A DNA stretch of 64,000 nt from Galbula dea. Taxonomy: Eukaryota; Chordata; Aves; Piciformes; Galbulidae. Location of the stretch: positions 62,001-126,000 of the forward strand of contig VWZX01010081.1 in NCBI GenBank assembly GCA_013399015.1. The letters run 5' to 3'. Positions 12,601 to 24,440 of this stretch are shown here, piece after piece. The notes below the pieces were generated by a model. The model was not told the origin of the DNA. It was given only the letters and a program-made list of their open reading frames with translations, and did no database searches. Numbering within the stretch: the stretch's first letter is position 1; every line of letters starts with the position of its first letter. A program made the position numbers and the translations under genes.

Positions 12601-13663
12601 CAATGCCTGTAGATAATTCACTGCATCACAGAAAGGAAGCAAAATCATTTCCCTGAGAACACAGAAGTTAGTGAGGATGCTTCCACCTCTTCTACAAAAC
12701 CCATTGAGGTTTTGATGGCACTCTTGTTGGCTTTTCCAAGGTTATGTTTTCTCTCCCCTCATGGTAAAACCTGACTCTGTCTTACAGGTTCCTCATAACT
12801 CTATTTTTTCAGGTGATATTCTCTAGGGAGCACAAGATTGCAGCCTCATTAATATCCTGAACTGAGATATTCTTCTCATGTAACTTGAAGCAAATCACAG
12901 AGGAAGAAATGAGGTTAGCCAAAGTTTTTGAGCTCTGTGATTTGTCTCAGAAGAAAAACCATGATAGAGGAATCAGGCTTTGGGGTTTTTTTGATGCAAT
13001 ATAAATACTTTCATATTTACAAAGAATGGGCAAGTTCCCATTTCCTGATTGCCAAAGAAGTCATGTAGGACACAGCATTATTGTTTCCAGCCAAGTGTGA
13101 TCCCTTTCAGAGATTGAATTCAAAGTCTGACTACAACTGTTCCTAGTCTTTTCTCAGCTTCCTTTCCCTTTCTGCTTATTTATCTCTGAGATACTGACAT
13201 CTTTCTCTATCCATCCTTTGGGTGCATCCTGGCCCTTAGTACTGGCTAGATTTGGGTGGGGAGAGGAGGCTGATGTGGTCTCAACTACCTGGGTACATCA
13301 AGATCATCTTGCAACTGTCTTCTCTGGAGGCTGGTACTTGAAAACTACCCTAAAATAAACCAGCTTACTGTCAAGGAGACTTTGTCCCTTTGCAAAATGC
13401 ATGTAATGGTGGAAACAATGCATAGAAGCATAACTGATTGTAAACAAAAACTGGTTTATGAAATCCAGGTGCTGCAGAGCCCTTGTTGTCAGCTCTCTGT
13501 TGGCTACTCAGAGAGCACTGGAGTAAGTGATGGCTTAATGTAGTGTTTTAGTAGTGTAGGATGTGTGATGATGGAAGAGTCAATGACTGAAGAAACTGCT
13601 CTGATAAAAGATATGATGATGAGTTTTATTTTAAATCTTGTTTTTAGCTGATGCTGGAGGAAG
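9606..13663. other. Non-coding interval, no gene
   Basis: About 4 kb with no recognised gene and no clear CR1. It holds the (GA)n run at 11751-11768 and small T-runs near 10381 and 12096. ORFs of 60-80 codons at 10254-10499, 11138-11326, 11323-11541 and 11484-11714 have no recognisable domains and overlap one another. Confidence 0.5.
11751..11768. repeat. (GA)n microsatellite
   Basis: About nine GA units follow 'cactgtaga', then a decayed 'ctgagagactgg' extension. Confidence 0.9.
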
Positions 13664-13766
13664 ACATGGCACCTAGGGATATGGTTTAGTGATGGATTTG
13701 GCAGTGTTGGGTTTACAATTGGACTGGATGATCTTAAGGGTCCTCTCTAACCTCCTGATTCTAAAA
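13664..13766 (+). mobile_element. CR1 LINE 3' tail, type A, short
   Basis: Only the last hundred bases are present: 'cacctagggatatggtttag', 'ggcagtgttgggtttacaat', 'ggactggatgatcttaaggg' and 'ctcctgattcta'. It is a severely 5'-truncated insertion. Confidence 0.85.
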
Positions 13767-14776
13767 AACCCCAAGTTCCTGATGGCTTCATGGCAGGCAA
13801 CTCACATGGGTGTTGCAGTTTGTCTGAGGCAGAGCAAGGTGTTGGGAAACTTTCAGTGCATGGTGAGAGAGACCAGTTTGAGCTCTCCTGGAACTCAACA
13901 TTTCTGAAGATGAAGGTCCTTGGGAGCTTCACCCATGTTCTGACTGGCCAAGTGCTGCTGGTGCAGCAACCTGAGTATGAGGAATGCTTTGTGCAGGGTT
14001 GGTAACTGGGTTCATTTCTGCTTGGGAAGAACAAAAAGCCAAGACAAAGTTATTTTCCCCTTATAATATAGCTATGTAAAGTATGTTGTATAATATATAG
14101 ATATTTTGCTCTTTCTTTCTTTTTCTGGGGAAGAAAATGGGATGTTTCTGAGATTGAACCTGTGTACTGTGTAGCCATTAAGATGCATGACCCTAAGGTA
14201 GCTGATGAACTCTTCCTTGAAAAGCATGTGATGAGATTTTGTTCTTCTGAGGGAAGGTTGACAGCTTGGGCCCAAAGGGAAGAAATCCCAGCCCTGTAAT
14301 TTGGGGTCTTCATCATGGCACCCTCTGGAAAGATGTGTTCAACAAGGGACTGCAGTCACTAGTTTCCACTTACAGAAGGGGGGAGAAATAAAAGGAAAAG
14401 AGAATATTAATTCCCTTTGTAACTGGGATGCATGTAGAAGAGTCTGTGACCTTAGTTGTCTGGGAGGTCAGGCTACATAATCCAAAGACTCCCAAAGGGT
14501 GTTAAATCCAGGAATTGTTAATACAGAGCCACTGTATGGTATTATGAGATGGTGTGAGGTTGTATCAGAGTATTGCTGAGTGGTTTTAGAAGCAAATTGC
14601 TGTTTTGGGTTGTCATTGCCATTTTCTTCAGAGCAGAGAAAGCTCAGAACTAAGAACTGCTCCACCAGTGAAGAGCAATTTCTTGGATGATCTCTCTGAG
14701 CTGCCAACCTTTTCCTTCCCAGCTCCAATACCCTGCAGAAGAATGGAAACACTTTGTGGGCTTCATCTTAATAGGG
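13767..14776. other. Non-coding interval, no gene
   Basis: Several overlapping ORFs of 70-95 codons occur on both strands (for example 13747-14034 minus and 14468-14752 minus). None has a recognisable domain or plausible splice context, and they conflict with one another. Confidence 0.5.
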
Positions 14777-15103
14777 ACTCCCCCACCCCAAAACCAAGAT
14801 CTTTATCCAAAGATTTTAATTAATTGCAAAAGTTAAAAATAAATGGTGCTGGAATACCATTGATAATCCTCCTAGGCTGGCTTTCATTCATGTTAATGTG
14901 TAATACAGCCACAGTAAGATTTAATTTTAACCATAATTATAAAAGTTTGAAATTAAATCTTACTAGGGATGTGTTCTCCATTAATATGGACAAAAAGTGA
15001 TCTGGGAGGATTATTATGGGGGACACAAGAAAGATTTAATTTTTAACTTTTATAATTAATTCAAAAACTGTGATAAAGGATTTTGTTTCAGGGGAGGGGG
15101 AGT
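14777..15103. repeat. Long imperfect palindrome (ancient hairpin repeat or MITE-like element)
   Basis: The left arm (14777-14927) pairs with the right arm (14950-15103) around a 22-base centre. Four blocks lie on one diagonal, with start-plus-end sums of 29877-29880. These are 14777-14784 with 15096-15103 (8 of 8), 14818-14840 with 15039-15061 (21 of 23), 14863-14872 with 15005-15014 (10 of 10) and 14913-14927 with 14950-14964 (15 of 15). Sequence between the blocks is diverged but nearly gap-free, as expected of an old hairpin. Weak pairing may extend a few bases beyond each end. There is no ORF and no recognised family. A palindromic low-copy ancient repeat or a decayed DNA transposon would fit. 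Confidence 0.85.
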
Positions 15104-16229
15104 GCTCTCCAGACCACTAAGACATCCCAGCAGTCTTTCAGAGCCATCTTAATTACAGCCACAAAGAATTATTTGTTAGAGAATAGTGGTCAGGAACTCA
15201 AACTGCTTCTTTTAGGCAGAAATAAATGGGTAGGCACTTTTGGACTTTTCCTGGAATGAAGGACTGTGATTCATGGGCAGGAAGGGAGCTCAGAGGGACA
15301 TGTGTAAAAAACATACATATGTAGTCAGAGAGAGAGAGATGCACACATACACAACCTGTTAGGCTTTTATGAGGACATAACCAGGTGGATAGATGAGGGT
15401 AGGGCAGTGGATGTTTTGGTTTTTCTCTCTTTTCTTTTTAACTTTTGAAGGTTTCTTTCTTTAAGTTTTAGCAATCACTTCAGAAAGTCTGGAAGCATGG
15501 AAAGCAATATTCCAAAAGAGAAGAAAGATGTGGGCAGAGATGAACACTTCTGCAGAAGTCTTCATCCTGGCAAATAGATACCAGGGTAGTCACAGGCAAT
15601 AGCTCCTCAGCTTCATGTTTTCAGCAAATATATCTGTATTTATGTCTCCCCTGATTAAATAATTATGGATATAAAAGCTGAACAACCCCATCTTCCATTC
15701 CATAATTCAGGAAAATGTTTAAAGTCCTTTGTATTTTTCATTCCCATTGTAGATTTTTTAATGAGCATCTGCTTTCAGTTTTACTTCTCCTTTCCAGAAG
15801 TAATCAAGTTTGGACCACACTGTAAAACACATTATGAGGAAATTCTGTAGTTAAAACCCCACAGATTCTTCCTGCATTAGCACCAATAACCTCTCCTTGC
15901 TCAACACTTTACATTAGTAAGGTCACAAAGTGGCCCCAAGTAACTAAACAAGGAGGAGGGGAAGAGCATTTTCAGATGGAGCTGACCTTTGAACCAACTC
16001 TGTCATCTTTAGAACCTCAGCTTGACTCTGCCATATGCTAGGATACACAGACCAGGTTACTTTGAACCTAGCTGCCTTATAAGAGCAGGAATGGATATTT
16101 CCTAGGAAAAGGGGAAGGATTTTGTGCAGTGAGTGGTTTCTGGGAGAACATACTTTGCATTGCGTTGAGCATCTAGCTGAAGAAGGTGCAGATGATGCGT
16201 GTTACTTCTGCCCTGGGTGGGGAATCACA
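15104..16229. other. Non-coding interval, no gene
   Basis: A short (GA)n run occurs near 15329-15341, and T-rich tracts occur near 15417-15470. No coding region or recognised repeat is visible. Confidence 0.5.
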
Positions 16230-16490
16230 CTTCAACCCAACGTGGTGGAGGTTGGAAGGGACCTCTGGGGATCATCCAGTCCCCCTGCTAAAGCAGGGGC
16301 ACCCACAGCAGCTTGCTCAGGGTCACCTCCAGCTGCCTTGGGAATCTCTCCACACAAGGAGACTCCACAGCCTCTCTGGGCAGCCTGGGCCAGGGCTCCA
16401 ACACCCTCACCCCAAACAAGCTTCTCCTCCTGCTCAGCTGGAACCTCCTGGCTTCCAGTTTTGTGCTTATTGCCCCTTGTCCTGATTTGA
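16230..16490 (-). mobile_element. CR1 LINE fragment, type D 3' end, minus strand
   Basis: The reverse complement of the type D tail reads 'aggttggaagggacctctgg', 'cagcttgctcagggtcacct', 'ccacacaaggagactccaca' and 'aagcttctcctcctgctcag'. It corresponds closely to the 3' half of the copies at 47227 and 59385. Three overlapping plus-strand ORFs of 90-122 codons are created by this GC-richer repeat and are not genes. Confidence 0.93.
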
Positions 16491-17285
16491 GGGCTGCTTT
16501 ATTTCACCTGTCCAGTTCCAAAAATCTCCCAACATTGGAAGTTTCTTCTAGTGGTCTGAGGTGGGACTGGCATTTCTGCACCTCATGATGTCAGAGGGAA
16601 GCTCTTCAAGTGATGGTAAAGTTCTAATCCCAAGTCACTTCAGCTCTGCCACCTTCCCATCTGGAAGCACTGTATTATAGAGCTTCTACTGGTGTCCCTG
16701 GTTTCCTACTGGAGATGCTGAATTGCTCTCTGCATGCTACTTCTTGTGTGTCTCTTCAGAAACCATACATATGGATACAGCAAAAAAAAAAAAACAAAAA
16801 AGGTCTGTTTTAGGTAGTTAATTCAATATTTGACATCTTTTATAGGTGTATAGGAGGTAATATTACTCTATCCCTTCTGCCTACTAAAAACTCCATACAT
16901 TTCTGGTGTTTTGAATGTGTTATTACCACAGAGAACATGTTACAAAATAATAATAATATGCTATAATATCTTCCATCTGAGTACATCTAATTGCTTTTAA
17001 GAAGTAAGGCATGAAGGCAGGCATCATCTCTGCAATCTTGGGCATGTAGCTGTTTTCTGGATGGGAGAATTGAGAGAATATACTGTAATGAAGACAGTTA
17101 GCTAAGCTTGGAGAACATGCTCTTAACTAATTTAGGACCAGCTCCCAGAAATACATATTTGAGGACTTAGACATTGGTCACTCTTACTGTGGTAGGACAA
17201 ATCTAATAATGTGTGGCTCTCCCATCTTCAACAATCCTAGGTGTTCAGGAATCTTCCAAAATAGCAACTAAATAATTCAGTGTTC
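16491..17285. other. Non-coding interval, no gene
   Basis: An A-rich run is present at 16781-16801. Otherwise the sequence is unremarkable and AT-rich. Confidence 0.5.
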
Positions 17286-17600
17286 CAAGAAAGCTGGGGA
17301 GGGACTTTGGAGGAGGTCAGATGGATGGTGATAGAACCAGGAGGAAAGGATGCAAACTAGAGGAGGGGAGAGTTAAATTGGCCATTAGGAGGAAGTTCTT
17401 CACTGTTAGGATGGGGAGACAGTGGAACAGCTTGCCCAGAGAGGCTGTGGCAGCTCCATCCCTGGAAGCTTTGAAGGCCAGGCTGGATGGGGCTGTGGGC
17501 AACCTGACCTAGTGGGAGGTGTCCCTGGCAGGCAGGGGGGTTGGAACTAGATGATCTTCAAGGTCCCTTCCAACTCTGACAATTCTATGATTCTATGGTT
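17286..17600 (+). mobile_element. CR1 LINE fragment, type B 3' end
   Basis: This is a well preserved sense copy running from 'caagaaagctggggagggac' through 'aggaagttcttcactgttag', 'cttgcccagagaggctgtgg' and 'gggaggtgtccctggcaggc' to the intact terminal 'attctatgattctatgg'. Its sharp 5' end is typical of truncation during target-primed reverse transcription. The small ORFs on both strands are repeat artefacts. Confidence 0.96.
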
Positions 17601-19079
17601 TTATAAAACAAAACCCACCAAATGATGAATTTTGAAATCTCTGCATGATATTGAAGACATATTAGGTAAAAATTGACCATTTAACTTCAAATGTGTTGTG
17701 CTCTGTGGTGTGTACCTTTGGCTTCCTAGCAAAAAGTAGTGGTAACTTCATAAAAATAGCTATTTTTTTCAACTTAAAAAACAGTAGTAATTTCAGGAAG
17801 CCTCCAACCTCATCACAAAAATGCCAAAGTGCTTCAAAATATTCAACCTTGCTATAAAAAAAAAAAAAAACAAACAAACCCAAACCACCACATAATTAAG
17901 TGAATAAATTTGTAAAAGTTATTTTATTTCAGGGTCTCCCCTCTTGCCTCTCTGGCTTTGAGCCAAAGTACACTATGAAGTAACAGTTGGAAATGACCTC
18001 CACTCCTTCAAATGTGTTGTTTCTTTGGTTTGGCTTAAAATTAATCTCTTTTTCTTTCTTTCTTTCTTTCTTTTTTGTTTTAAATATTGTAGACATTTCA
18101 TGGTAAACCTCAATTTTTTCCTGATAACATGGCTCTTTGCCAGTGTCTAACATGACATCAGAGTGATGTCCCTGTGATTCTGTAGCCCACATTGGAGCTG
18201 TAACACATTGCTCTGATGATATATTAAACATTGACATGGAACCTGAATCTATAATTGGCAATGACAGAAGAAAGCATGATTTAATATCTTCCATGCCACC
18301 CTCCCCACTCTAGTTGCTCAGGGTCATGCCTCCTCAGCACATTCTCATTATTTCCAGGAGAGTATCCTGATGTTCAGCAAGTATTTATGGGAACCTACAA
18401 GAGCCTCTCTGTTGGATGTGTTTGGTACATAACACAACAGTCAAGAGATTTTGAATCTGACCTCTTTCTTGCAAAGGAAAGCCTTCAAAATAGATATTTT
18501 TTTCCTCCCCTTCTTTGTTGTATCTAGAAGATTATACATTAGGTCATTTTCATGCTAATATTAGGTGCTAGATAAAATATATCATGCTCTGCAACTTCTT
18601 CAGCTAATCAGTGTGTGAGTTGAGTTGGTTTTAACTTGCTTGTATTTGATTGGTTCCAAGAATTCCATACTGTATTTTTAAACTCATAGAGGACCCTTTG
18701 GGTGTAAACTGTCCTTTACATTTGTCCATATCCAGCTGAACATTCCCTTTCCCATAGGTGTCTCCTTGGCTTTTCTTCCTTACAGCATTCAACAGAAATG
18801 TACTCTTGTCAAACACACCTAGAAGATATCATCCCCTTGAGGAGAGTGGAGTTTCCATGTTCCCATGAACTTCTTCTCCCACCCCCAGTTGTGCTGAAGT
18901 GGAGATATCTTCCCAGCTGCTACTCCCTCTTGCAAGAGTCCTCAGCACCCAGTGAGAGGTTCCTGCTCTTTGAAGTGTCTTGGCTGTAGCCAGCATCTTT
19001 CCTTTTCAGCCAAAAAACAAGGAGAGTATATGAAATATCCACTGTCTTTTTGCACATCAGAGCCTTCTCTCCATCTCCT
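17601..19079. other. Non-coding interval, no gene
   Basis: It includes an A-run with CAAA units at 17858-17885 and a (TTTC)n tract at 18048-18076. The minus-strand 121-codon ORF at 17929-18294 crosses the TTTC repeat, which accounts for its Lys/Glu-rich stretch. I do not regard it as a gene. Confidence 0.5.
18048..18076. repeat. (TTTC)n microsatellite
   Basis: Consecutive TTTC units, about six, end in a T-run. The repeat is polypyrimidine on the plus strand. Confidence 0.9.
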
Positions 19080-19493
19080 TCTGGAGCACCTCTCCTATGA
19101 AGACAGACTGAGAGAGTTGGGGTTGTTCAGGCTGGAGAAGAGAAGGCTCCCAGGAGACCTTCTGGTGGCCTTCCAGGATCTGAAGGGGGCTACAAGAAAG
19201 CTGGGGAGGGACTTAAGGAGGTCAGGTAGTGATAGAACTAGAGGGAATGGATGCAAACTAGAGGAGGGGAGATTTAGATTAGACATTAGGAGGAAGTTCT
19301 TCACTGTTAGGGTGGGGAGACACTGGCACAGGTTGCCTAGAGAGGCTGTGGAAGCTCCACCCCTGGAAGTGTTTAAGGCCAGGCTGGATGGGGCTGTGAG
19401 CAAGCTGATCTAGTGGGAGGTGTCCCTGCCAGGCAGGGAGGTTGGAACTAGATGATCTTTAAGGTCTCTTCCAACTCTGGTGATTCTGTGATC
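19080..19493 (+). mobile_element. CR1 LINE fragment, type B 3' end, longer copy
   Basis: It begins upstream of most type B copies, at 'gagcacctctcctatgaaga'. It runs through 'ggttgttcaggctggagaag', 'ggccttccaggatctgaagg' and 'caagaaagctggggagggac' to the tail 'ccaactctggtgattctgtg'. The 153-codon ORF at 18952-19413 is a read-through of this non-coding CR1 3' region. Confidence 0.96.
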
Positions 19494-19754
19494 TTGCCCT
19501 GTTTTGGAAGGAAAAGAATCTTTTCTGTGTAATGATAAACACTATTTCAACAAAGCTGAAGTTCCTGAAGAGACTCAAAACATTTGCTTGTCCCTGTTGT
19601 GATTTTATCACCCCAGTTTTGCACTTCTGTGCACTTACAGTTTTCTATCCTTATCTCTGTACCCCCCTTTCTAAGAAACTAATTTACCTACAATAACCTC
19701 TTTTTTTGGTTTATTTATATGGAAAAAGGAATAAGGATTTGCACCACTACTACC

Positions 19755-20052
19755 TGAAAGGAGGTTATAATGAGTTGGACCTTGGTCTCTTCTCCTAGTT
19801 AACAAGAGACAGGACAAGAGGAAACAGCCTCAAGTGGAACCAGGGGGAGGTGTAGGTTGGACATGAAGAAAACTTTCTTCACAAAAAGTGGTGGAAGAGG
19901 CTGCCCAGGACAGTGGTGGAGTCCCCATCCATGGAGGGATTAAAGAGACATGTAGATATGGTGCTGAGGGACATAGTGGTGACCTGGTAGTGTTGGATGA
20001 ACAGTTGGGCTTGATGATCTTTAAGGTGTTTTCCAACACCTCTGTGATGCAG
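19755..20052 (+). mobile_element. CR1 LINE fragment, type A 3' end
   Basis: It has the type A order: 'aaaggaggttataatgagtt', 'gacaagaggaaacagcctca', 'aggtgtaggttggacatgaa', 'gctgcccaggacagtggtgg', 'atggtgctgagggacatagt' and 'gggcttgatgatctttaagg'. It lies about 260 bases after the type B copy in the same orientation. The minus-strand 126-codon ORF is antisense to it. Confidence 0.92.
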
Positions 20053-20919
20053 CTTGTTTCTTCTGTAAGGAATCAGCCTTATTGGCAAGGTCTCCTGTAG
20101 AAGTCCATGGCTAGCATGGAAGCAGATTCTCCTGGGCCCCCTCCCAAGGCTTTTTTCCCCCTGCTTTTCCCACCTCCTTGCTGTGCTAGGGAGTTTTATT
20201 AGAACACCCTGTGATATCCAGTGATGTATCTGGTAGCTATCTACATTGTGATTAGCCAATGGAATTCTACATTCCCATTAACACTGAAGCCTGGTGTCCC
20301 TGAGATTTATATCCCTGAATCTCTCAATTGATTTATAACCTGATAATCCTTTTATCCCCATTTATATGCAGCATAACTTGACATAAGTGCTAGGATGTCT
20401 CCATTAATCGAATTCTAGAGTGTTGGGCTGAGAAACTGGACTAAAAACTTTTAGGCCATACTGTAAATACACTTTGTGTCAAAAGAAGGCAGGAGGTAAT
20501 GTGTCTTCCAGTTGCTTCATCTTTGTGTTCACCCCTGAGTGAAACAAAGAAAGGGGAAAAAAATCAACCCTGTACCATTAGTGCTGGTTTGGGAGAATCT
20601 GTTGTGATAAAAATAGATTAAACTATCTCATTTTGTAGCCAGTGGATTGAAATGTAACCTGGTGACAGGAGAGCTCCCTGTGGACAGCCTGGTTCCTACA
20701 TGACCAGTCTGGGTCCCAAACACACAGTAGGGTTTCTGTAGGGGTGTTCAAAGCCCATTGAAACCAAAGGGAACTGGGTAGCTGGATTCTGAAGAAAAAA
20801 ACCCAACAATTTGTTCACCTGGTTTAGGTGTCTAAATGCATCTGCTGTTGTTAAGAACTAAGTTGGGGTTTTTTTTTTCTCCATTGTCTTGCATCATTTT
20901 TGGATATTTGGAGGGGTTT
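20053..20919. other. Non-coding interval, no gene
   Basis: No repeat or gene is recognised. A G4T10 run lies at 20865-20878. Confidence 0.5.
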
Positions 20920-21112
20920 TTTTTCCACAGAAAGGGTTGTTAGGCATTGGCCCAGGCTTCCCAGGGCAGTGGTGGAGTCCCCATCCCTGGAGGGGTTTGT
21001 AAACCATCTAGATTTGGTGCTTAGGGCCATGGTTTAGTGGCATGGTGGTGGTAGGTTGACAGTTGGACTTGATGATCTTAGAGGTCTCTTCTAACCTTCA
21101 TGATTCTGTGGT
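20920..21112 (+). mobile_element. CR1 LINE 3' fragment, type A
   Basis: The order is 'cacagaaagggttgttaggc', 'cccagggcagtggtggagtc', 'ttagtggcatggtggtgg', 'cttgatgatcttagaggtct' and 'catgattctgtgg'. The 5' truncation falls just after a G4T8 run. Confidence 0.92.
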
Positions 21113-22024
21113 CATGCAAGATTAACACTCCCTGTGTTGGAGGAGGACATGCCTGTGGGGCCCCAGCTCTGCTAATTTTAATGATGTGATGGAAAACTGA
21201 AGTTACTGCAGCTTTGCATTATTGCTCTTCCTTCTGGGTGGACTTAAAAATCATCTGAAAACATTGCTTTTAAGAATATCTCTGTATTTTCCATGCAACA
21301 ATGGCTAACCAGTAGCAGCCCCTTTGAACAACCTTTAGTGGCCACATCTACAAAGGATGGGGAGAGTCCCATGTTACATTTAAATCAAATATGTGGCACA
21401 ACAAGCAGAGGAGCTAATAAAATATATTTATTATTCATTATTAGTAAATTGCCTGTGTGTGGAGTATGATAGAGTAGCAAAGTTACAATTTGGTTGACTC
21501 ATTAGAAGTCTATGGTGTGATGTCCTGCAAACCCCAAATTTGTATTTATAGCCTTAATTTTAAAGCTCTGTTTAAGCAATTCCATCTGTGTATTACATGA
21601 GAAAAAAGAGATGCAGGATGAAGGTAAATCTTCCAGCAGGCTGGAAATTTGCTGGTTGAGTACACTTCTGTCTGTCTTGAGACTGAAGGTGCTATTGGGA
21701 CAGAACCTGATTTAACCCAGAACTTTCCAGGTGAGTCTCTGGAAGACCATGTGTGCCACTGCTGAAGATATGTTAATCAATTCTAATTCTGTATGCTGCC
21801 TGCATTCCAATTGCCTTTTTAGTAAATACTTAACACATTCAAGTTGGCCAGAAAATCAGATGAAATGAAACCAATTTCACTCTTTAATTTGTATTATGTT
21901 ATGCAATACTACATCATGTTGCATCCATAGAAACCAGAAATTGATATTTTTCTGAGTCAGATCTTCTGTTTCTCAGGACTTTGGTAACATGCTGGTATCT
22001 TTAGGGAGAGGAGGATAAGAGAAC

Positions 22025-22090
22025 TTTCCATCTTTTGGATGGAATATCTTCCTAAGATAAGTTTCTGTCTTTTGGATGTAATATCTTCTT
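22025..22090. repeat. Imperfect tandem duplication, 37-bp period
   Basis: A 29-base block at 22025-22053 ('cttttggatggaatatctt' core) recurs at 22062-22090 ('cttttggatgtaatatctt' core) with a few mismatches. Confidence 0.85.
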
Positions 22091-24033
22091 CTGTTGTGGG
22101 AGGAGGGCAGGAGGAAATGACAAAGAAGGAGGACCATCATTCCTACCCTCCTGTGTCATCATGGTGAAGCTACTCTGCTACAATAATTAGCTGAACTTAA
22201 TGCATTTGCAGCCTCATTGTGAAGATTTTGTCCTATTTAATGATAAAATGCAATGTTTTGGCATTCCAAACCTGCTTTAAAGTCACCTTAAATTATTGAG
22301 TGGTTGAAATTAAGCACATACATGAATACCTACAGTATCAGGGTATTTAGTTTACAAATATATACATAAAACCAACTGACCAGAACTGATCACCTAGGAG
22401 GGGAAAATGCTCTTCTGCTCAGTGCATGTGTGGGCTGAGCAGAAAAGGCCAATAGAAATCTGGGCAGTGTGATGGTCACCAGCAACCACAAAGCTAATTA
22501 GTCTGAAAAATGGCCATGCAAAGATCTTTGTTAACAGTGTCACAAAGGTAATTCCAGGATATTAACTATTATCACTATTTGTGAACAGTGAAAATAAAAA
22601 GAAAGGAAAAGAAATTGTAAATCACTTCCTTTCTTTTGATTTGACAGATATCAGCTAATCAAATCCTTGAGAACTCCTTGAAAAAGACCAACCAAACAAC
22701 AGCTCCAGACTTCTTGATCTCCTCTAAAAAAGAGGGCACTGGGAGCTGCTGTGGGTCTCAGCAAATAAACTGAGAAAGGAGAATGGGCTTTGAGACCTGG
22801 TACCTGGAATGTGCCCCATGACCCTTGTGTGCAGATTGGGTTAAGTTCCTGGAGGGAACAGACAAAAACCACACCTTGGGTGTCCAAAATAACCTTATCA
22901 TGAGCCAATAGGCTTGTTTCTGGGTGAAGCCATAGACAATTTTCCTGATCCTGCCTAAAGAGCAAAGAACTAGAAGTGCAACACCATGGCCAAAAAAGAA
23001 AATGAAAAGGATTTAAATATCACCTCAGTTTTCTGAGAGCACTTTGGGTATGCTTTGTTGAGCCTAAAACCATCTGAATAACTGCTTCAGCTATTGCTAA
23101 TTTGCTTTTCTAGTTTCTAAGAGAAGCCAAAGTCAAAAGAAAAACCATCTCCTGGATGTTGGCTGGATGAAATAATTGACTGTCAGATGAAAAAAAAAAA
23201 AAAGAGTCTTGTCCCATTTTTTTGTAATAAAATAATATCTTTGTGCAGAACTTGACCTGTCCCAGTGAGTTATGCTGCTCATTGGTTCAGGGTAACAACT
23301 TCCAATAGGGCTTTAATAAATACTCTTGCTCTTCCCATCTTGCACAGTGTAAGCTGTTCCATTCCATTTGTAAGGGGGGGAAGAAAAAAAAAACATATTC
23401 AGGTATAAAACTAGATAATCTGTTATCTCTTTAGAAGCAAAAGTCACTTTGCCAAAATATTTTAACACATGAAATTGCTCCTTAAGAGATGTTTGCTGTG
23501 ATAAAAGGACAGAAAGCTACATTTCCATTATAATTATAACTGACTGGTGGTGCTAAGTTTTTATAATTTAAAGGTATTCTCAAATCTGACAGCTCTTCCA
23601 TGTTGAATTATGCATTTCTGCCTCTTAAATAGTTCTGCTGGCATGAGACAGCTGAGATGAAGTTGTCTCTCTAAAATAATTGCTCCATGGAGCATCCATT
23701 ATACCTTCAGAAAAAAAAAAAATGTATTACTTGACTTCTACAAATTATAGACTAGCCTATAATGGGGATTTTTGACAGCTATTAGCTTTCTAAAAAGAAT
23801 CTGAACAGTAAAATGAGTATTGATATCACTCTGCTGTGTCTTGCATGCTAATACCAACCTTTTCTCTAGTCCTTTTCTAAGGCATGATGTAATCATTAAT
23901 TACAATAATATTGATGGAATTGCACTCCAACTAAACTCCCTCCACTGCAATAGCAACATGTGATTTGTATTTTCTTTTTTTCCTCCACTGATACTTCATA
24001 TTTCCTATTCATGGGGGGGCAGGGAATGGAGAA

Positions 24034-24108
24034 AACCCAACCCAACCAACCAAAAAACACCTCCAAAATAAAATAAACTAAACCAACAAACCCAAACAAA
24101 CAAACAAA
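24034..24108. repeat. A/C-rich low-complexity tract
   Basis: It is built of CCAA, CCAAA and CAAA units, with essentially no G or T apart from 'ataaaataaact'. Similar tracts occur near 27188 and 38310. Confidence 0.85.
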
Positions 24109-24294
24109 AGACTTAAGCATCAAATCCTGTGCTGTATTTTGACAACATCACTGCTCAGGGATGGATTTATCTCTGGTTTGAATGGAGTTAGACTGTCCAG
24201 CCTCTGGGATGCTATAGTGCTCTGACCTTTCTGGTGTCATGTTGTGGTGGAGCTCTTAGATCAATTCCAGAGCCCTTCACTAGTAGTGCAGAAA

Positions 24295-24440
24295 AAGGTG
24301 TAGCAGGATGTTGGAAGGGTTCAAAAAAGTGTGTAGATGTGGTGCTTGGGGACATGGTTTAATGGTGAGCATGGTAGTGTTAGGTGGACTGTTGGACTCT
24401 ATGTTCTCAGAGGTCTTTTCCAACCACAATGATTCTGTCT
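24295..24440 (+). mobile_element. CR1 LINE 3' tail, type A
   Basis: It contains 'gtgtagatgtggtgcttggg', 'gacatggtttaatggtgagc', 'ggtagtgttaggtggactgt' and 'tcttttccaaccacaatgat'. This sub-variant has 'gtgagcatggtagtgtt' and matches the copies at 36018 and 37618. Confidence 0.9.

Larger units (their letters stand above)
21113..24294. other. Non-coding interval, no gene
   Basis: About 3 kb with no recognised gene. It contains tandem duplications at 22025-22090, an A-run at 23190-23203 and an A/C-rich tract at 24034-24108. The 104-codon minus ORF at 22651-22965 shows no recognisable content. Confidence 0.5.

Noticed and set aside
13492..13516. 8-bp stem-loop 'gctctctg' / 'cagagagc'
   Set aside because: Short stems of this size are expected by chance many times in 64 kb, and there is no T-run or context to make it a terminator or RNA element.
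17929..18294. 121-codon minus-strand ORF with a Lys/Glu-rich segment
   Set aside because: The charged segment is the translated (TTTC)n microsatellite. The remainder has no recognisable motif.
18952..19413. 153-codon plus-strand ORF
   Set aside because: Most of it is the type B CR1 3' non-coding region at 19080-19493.
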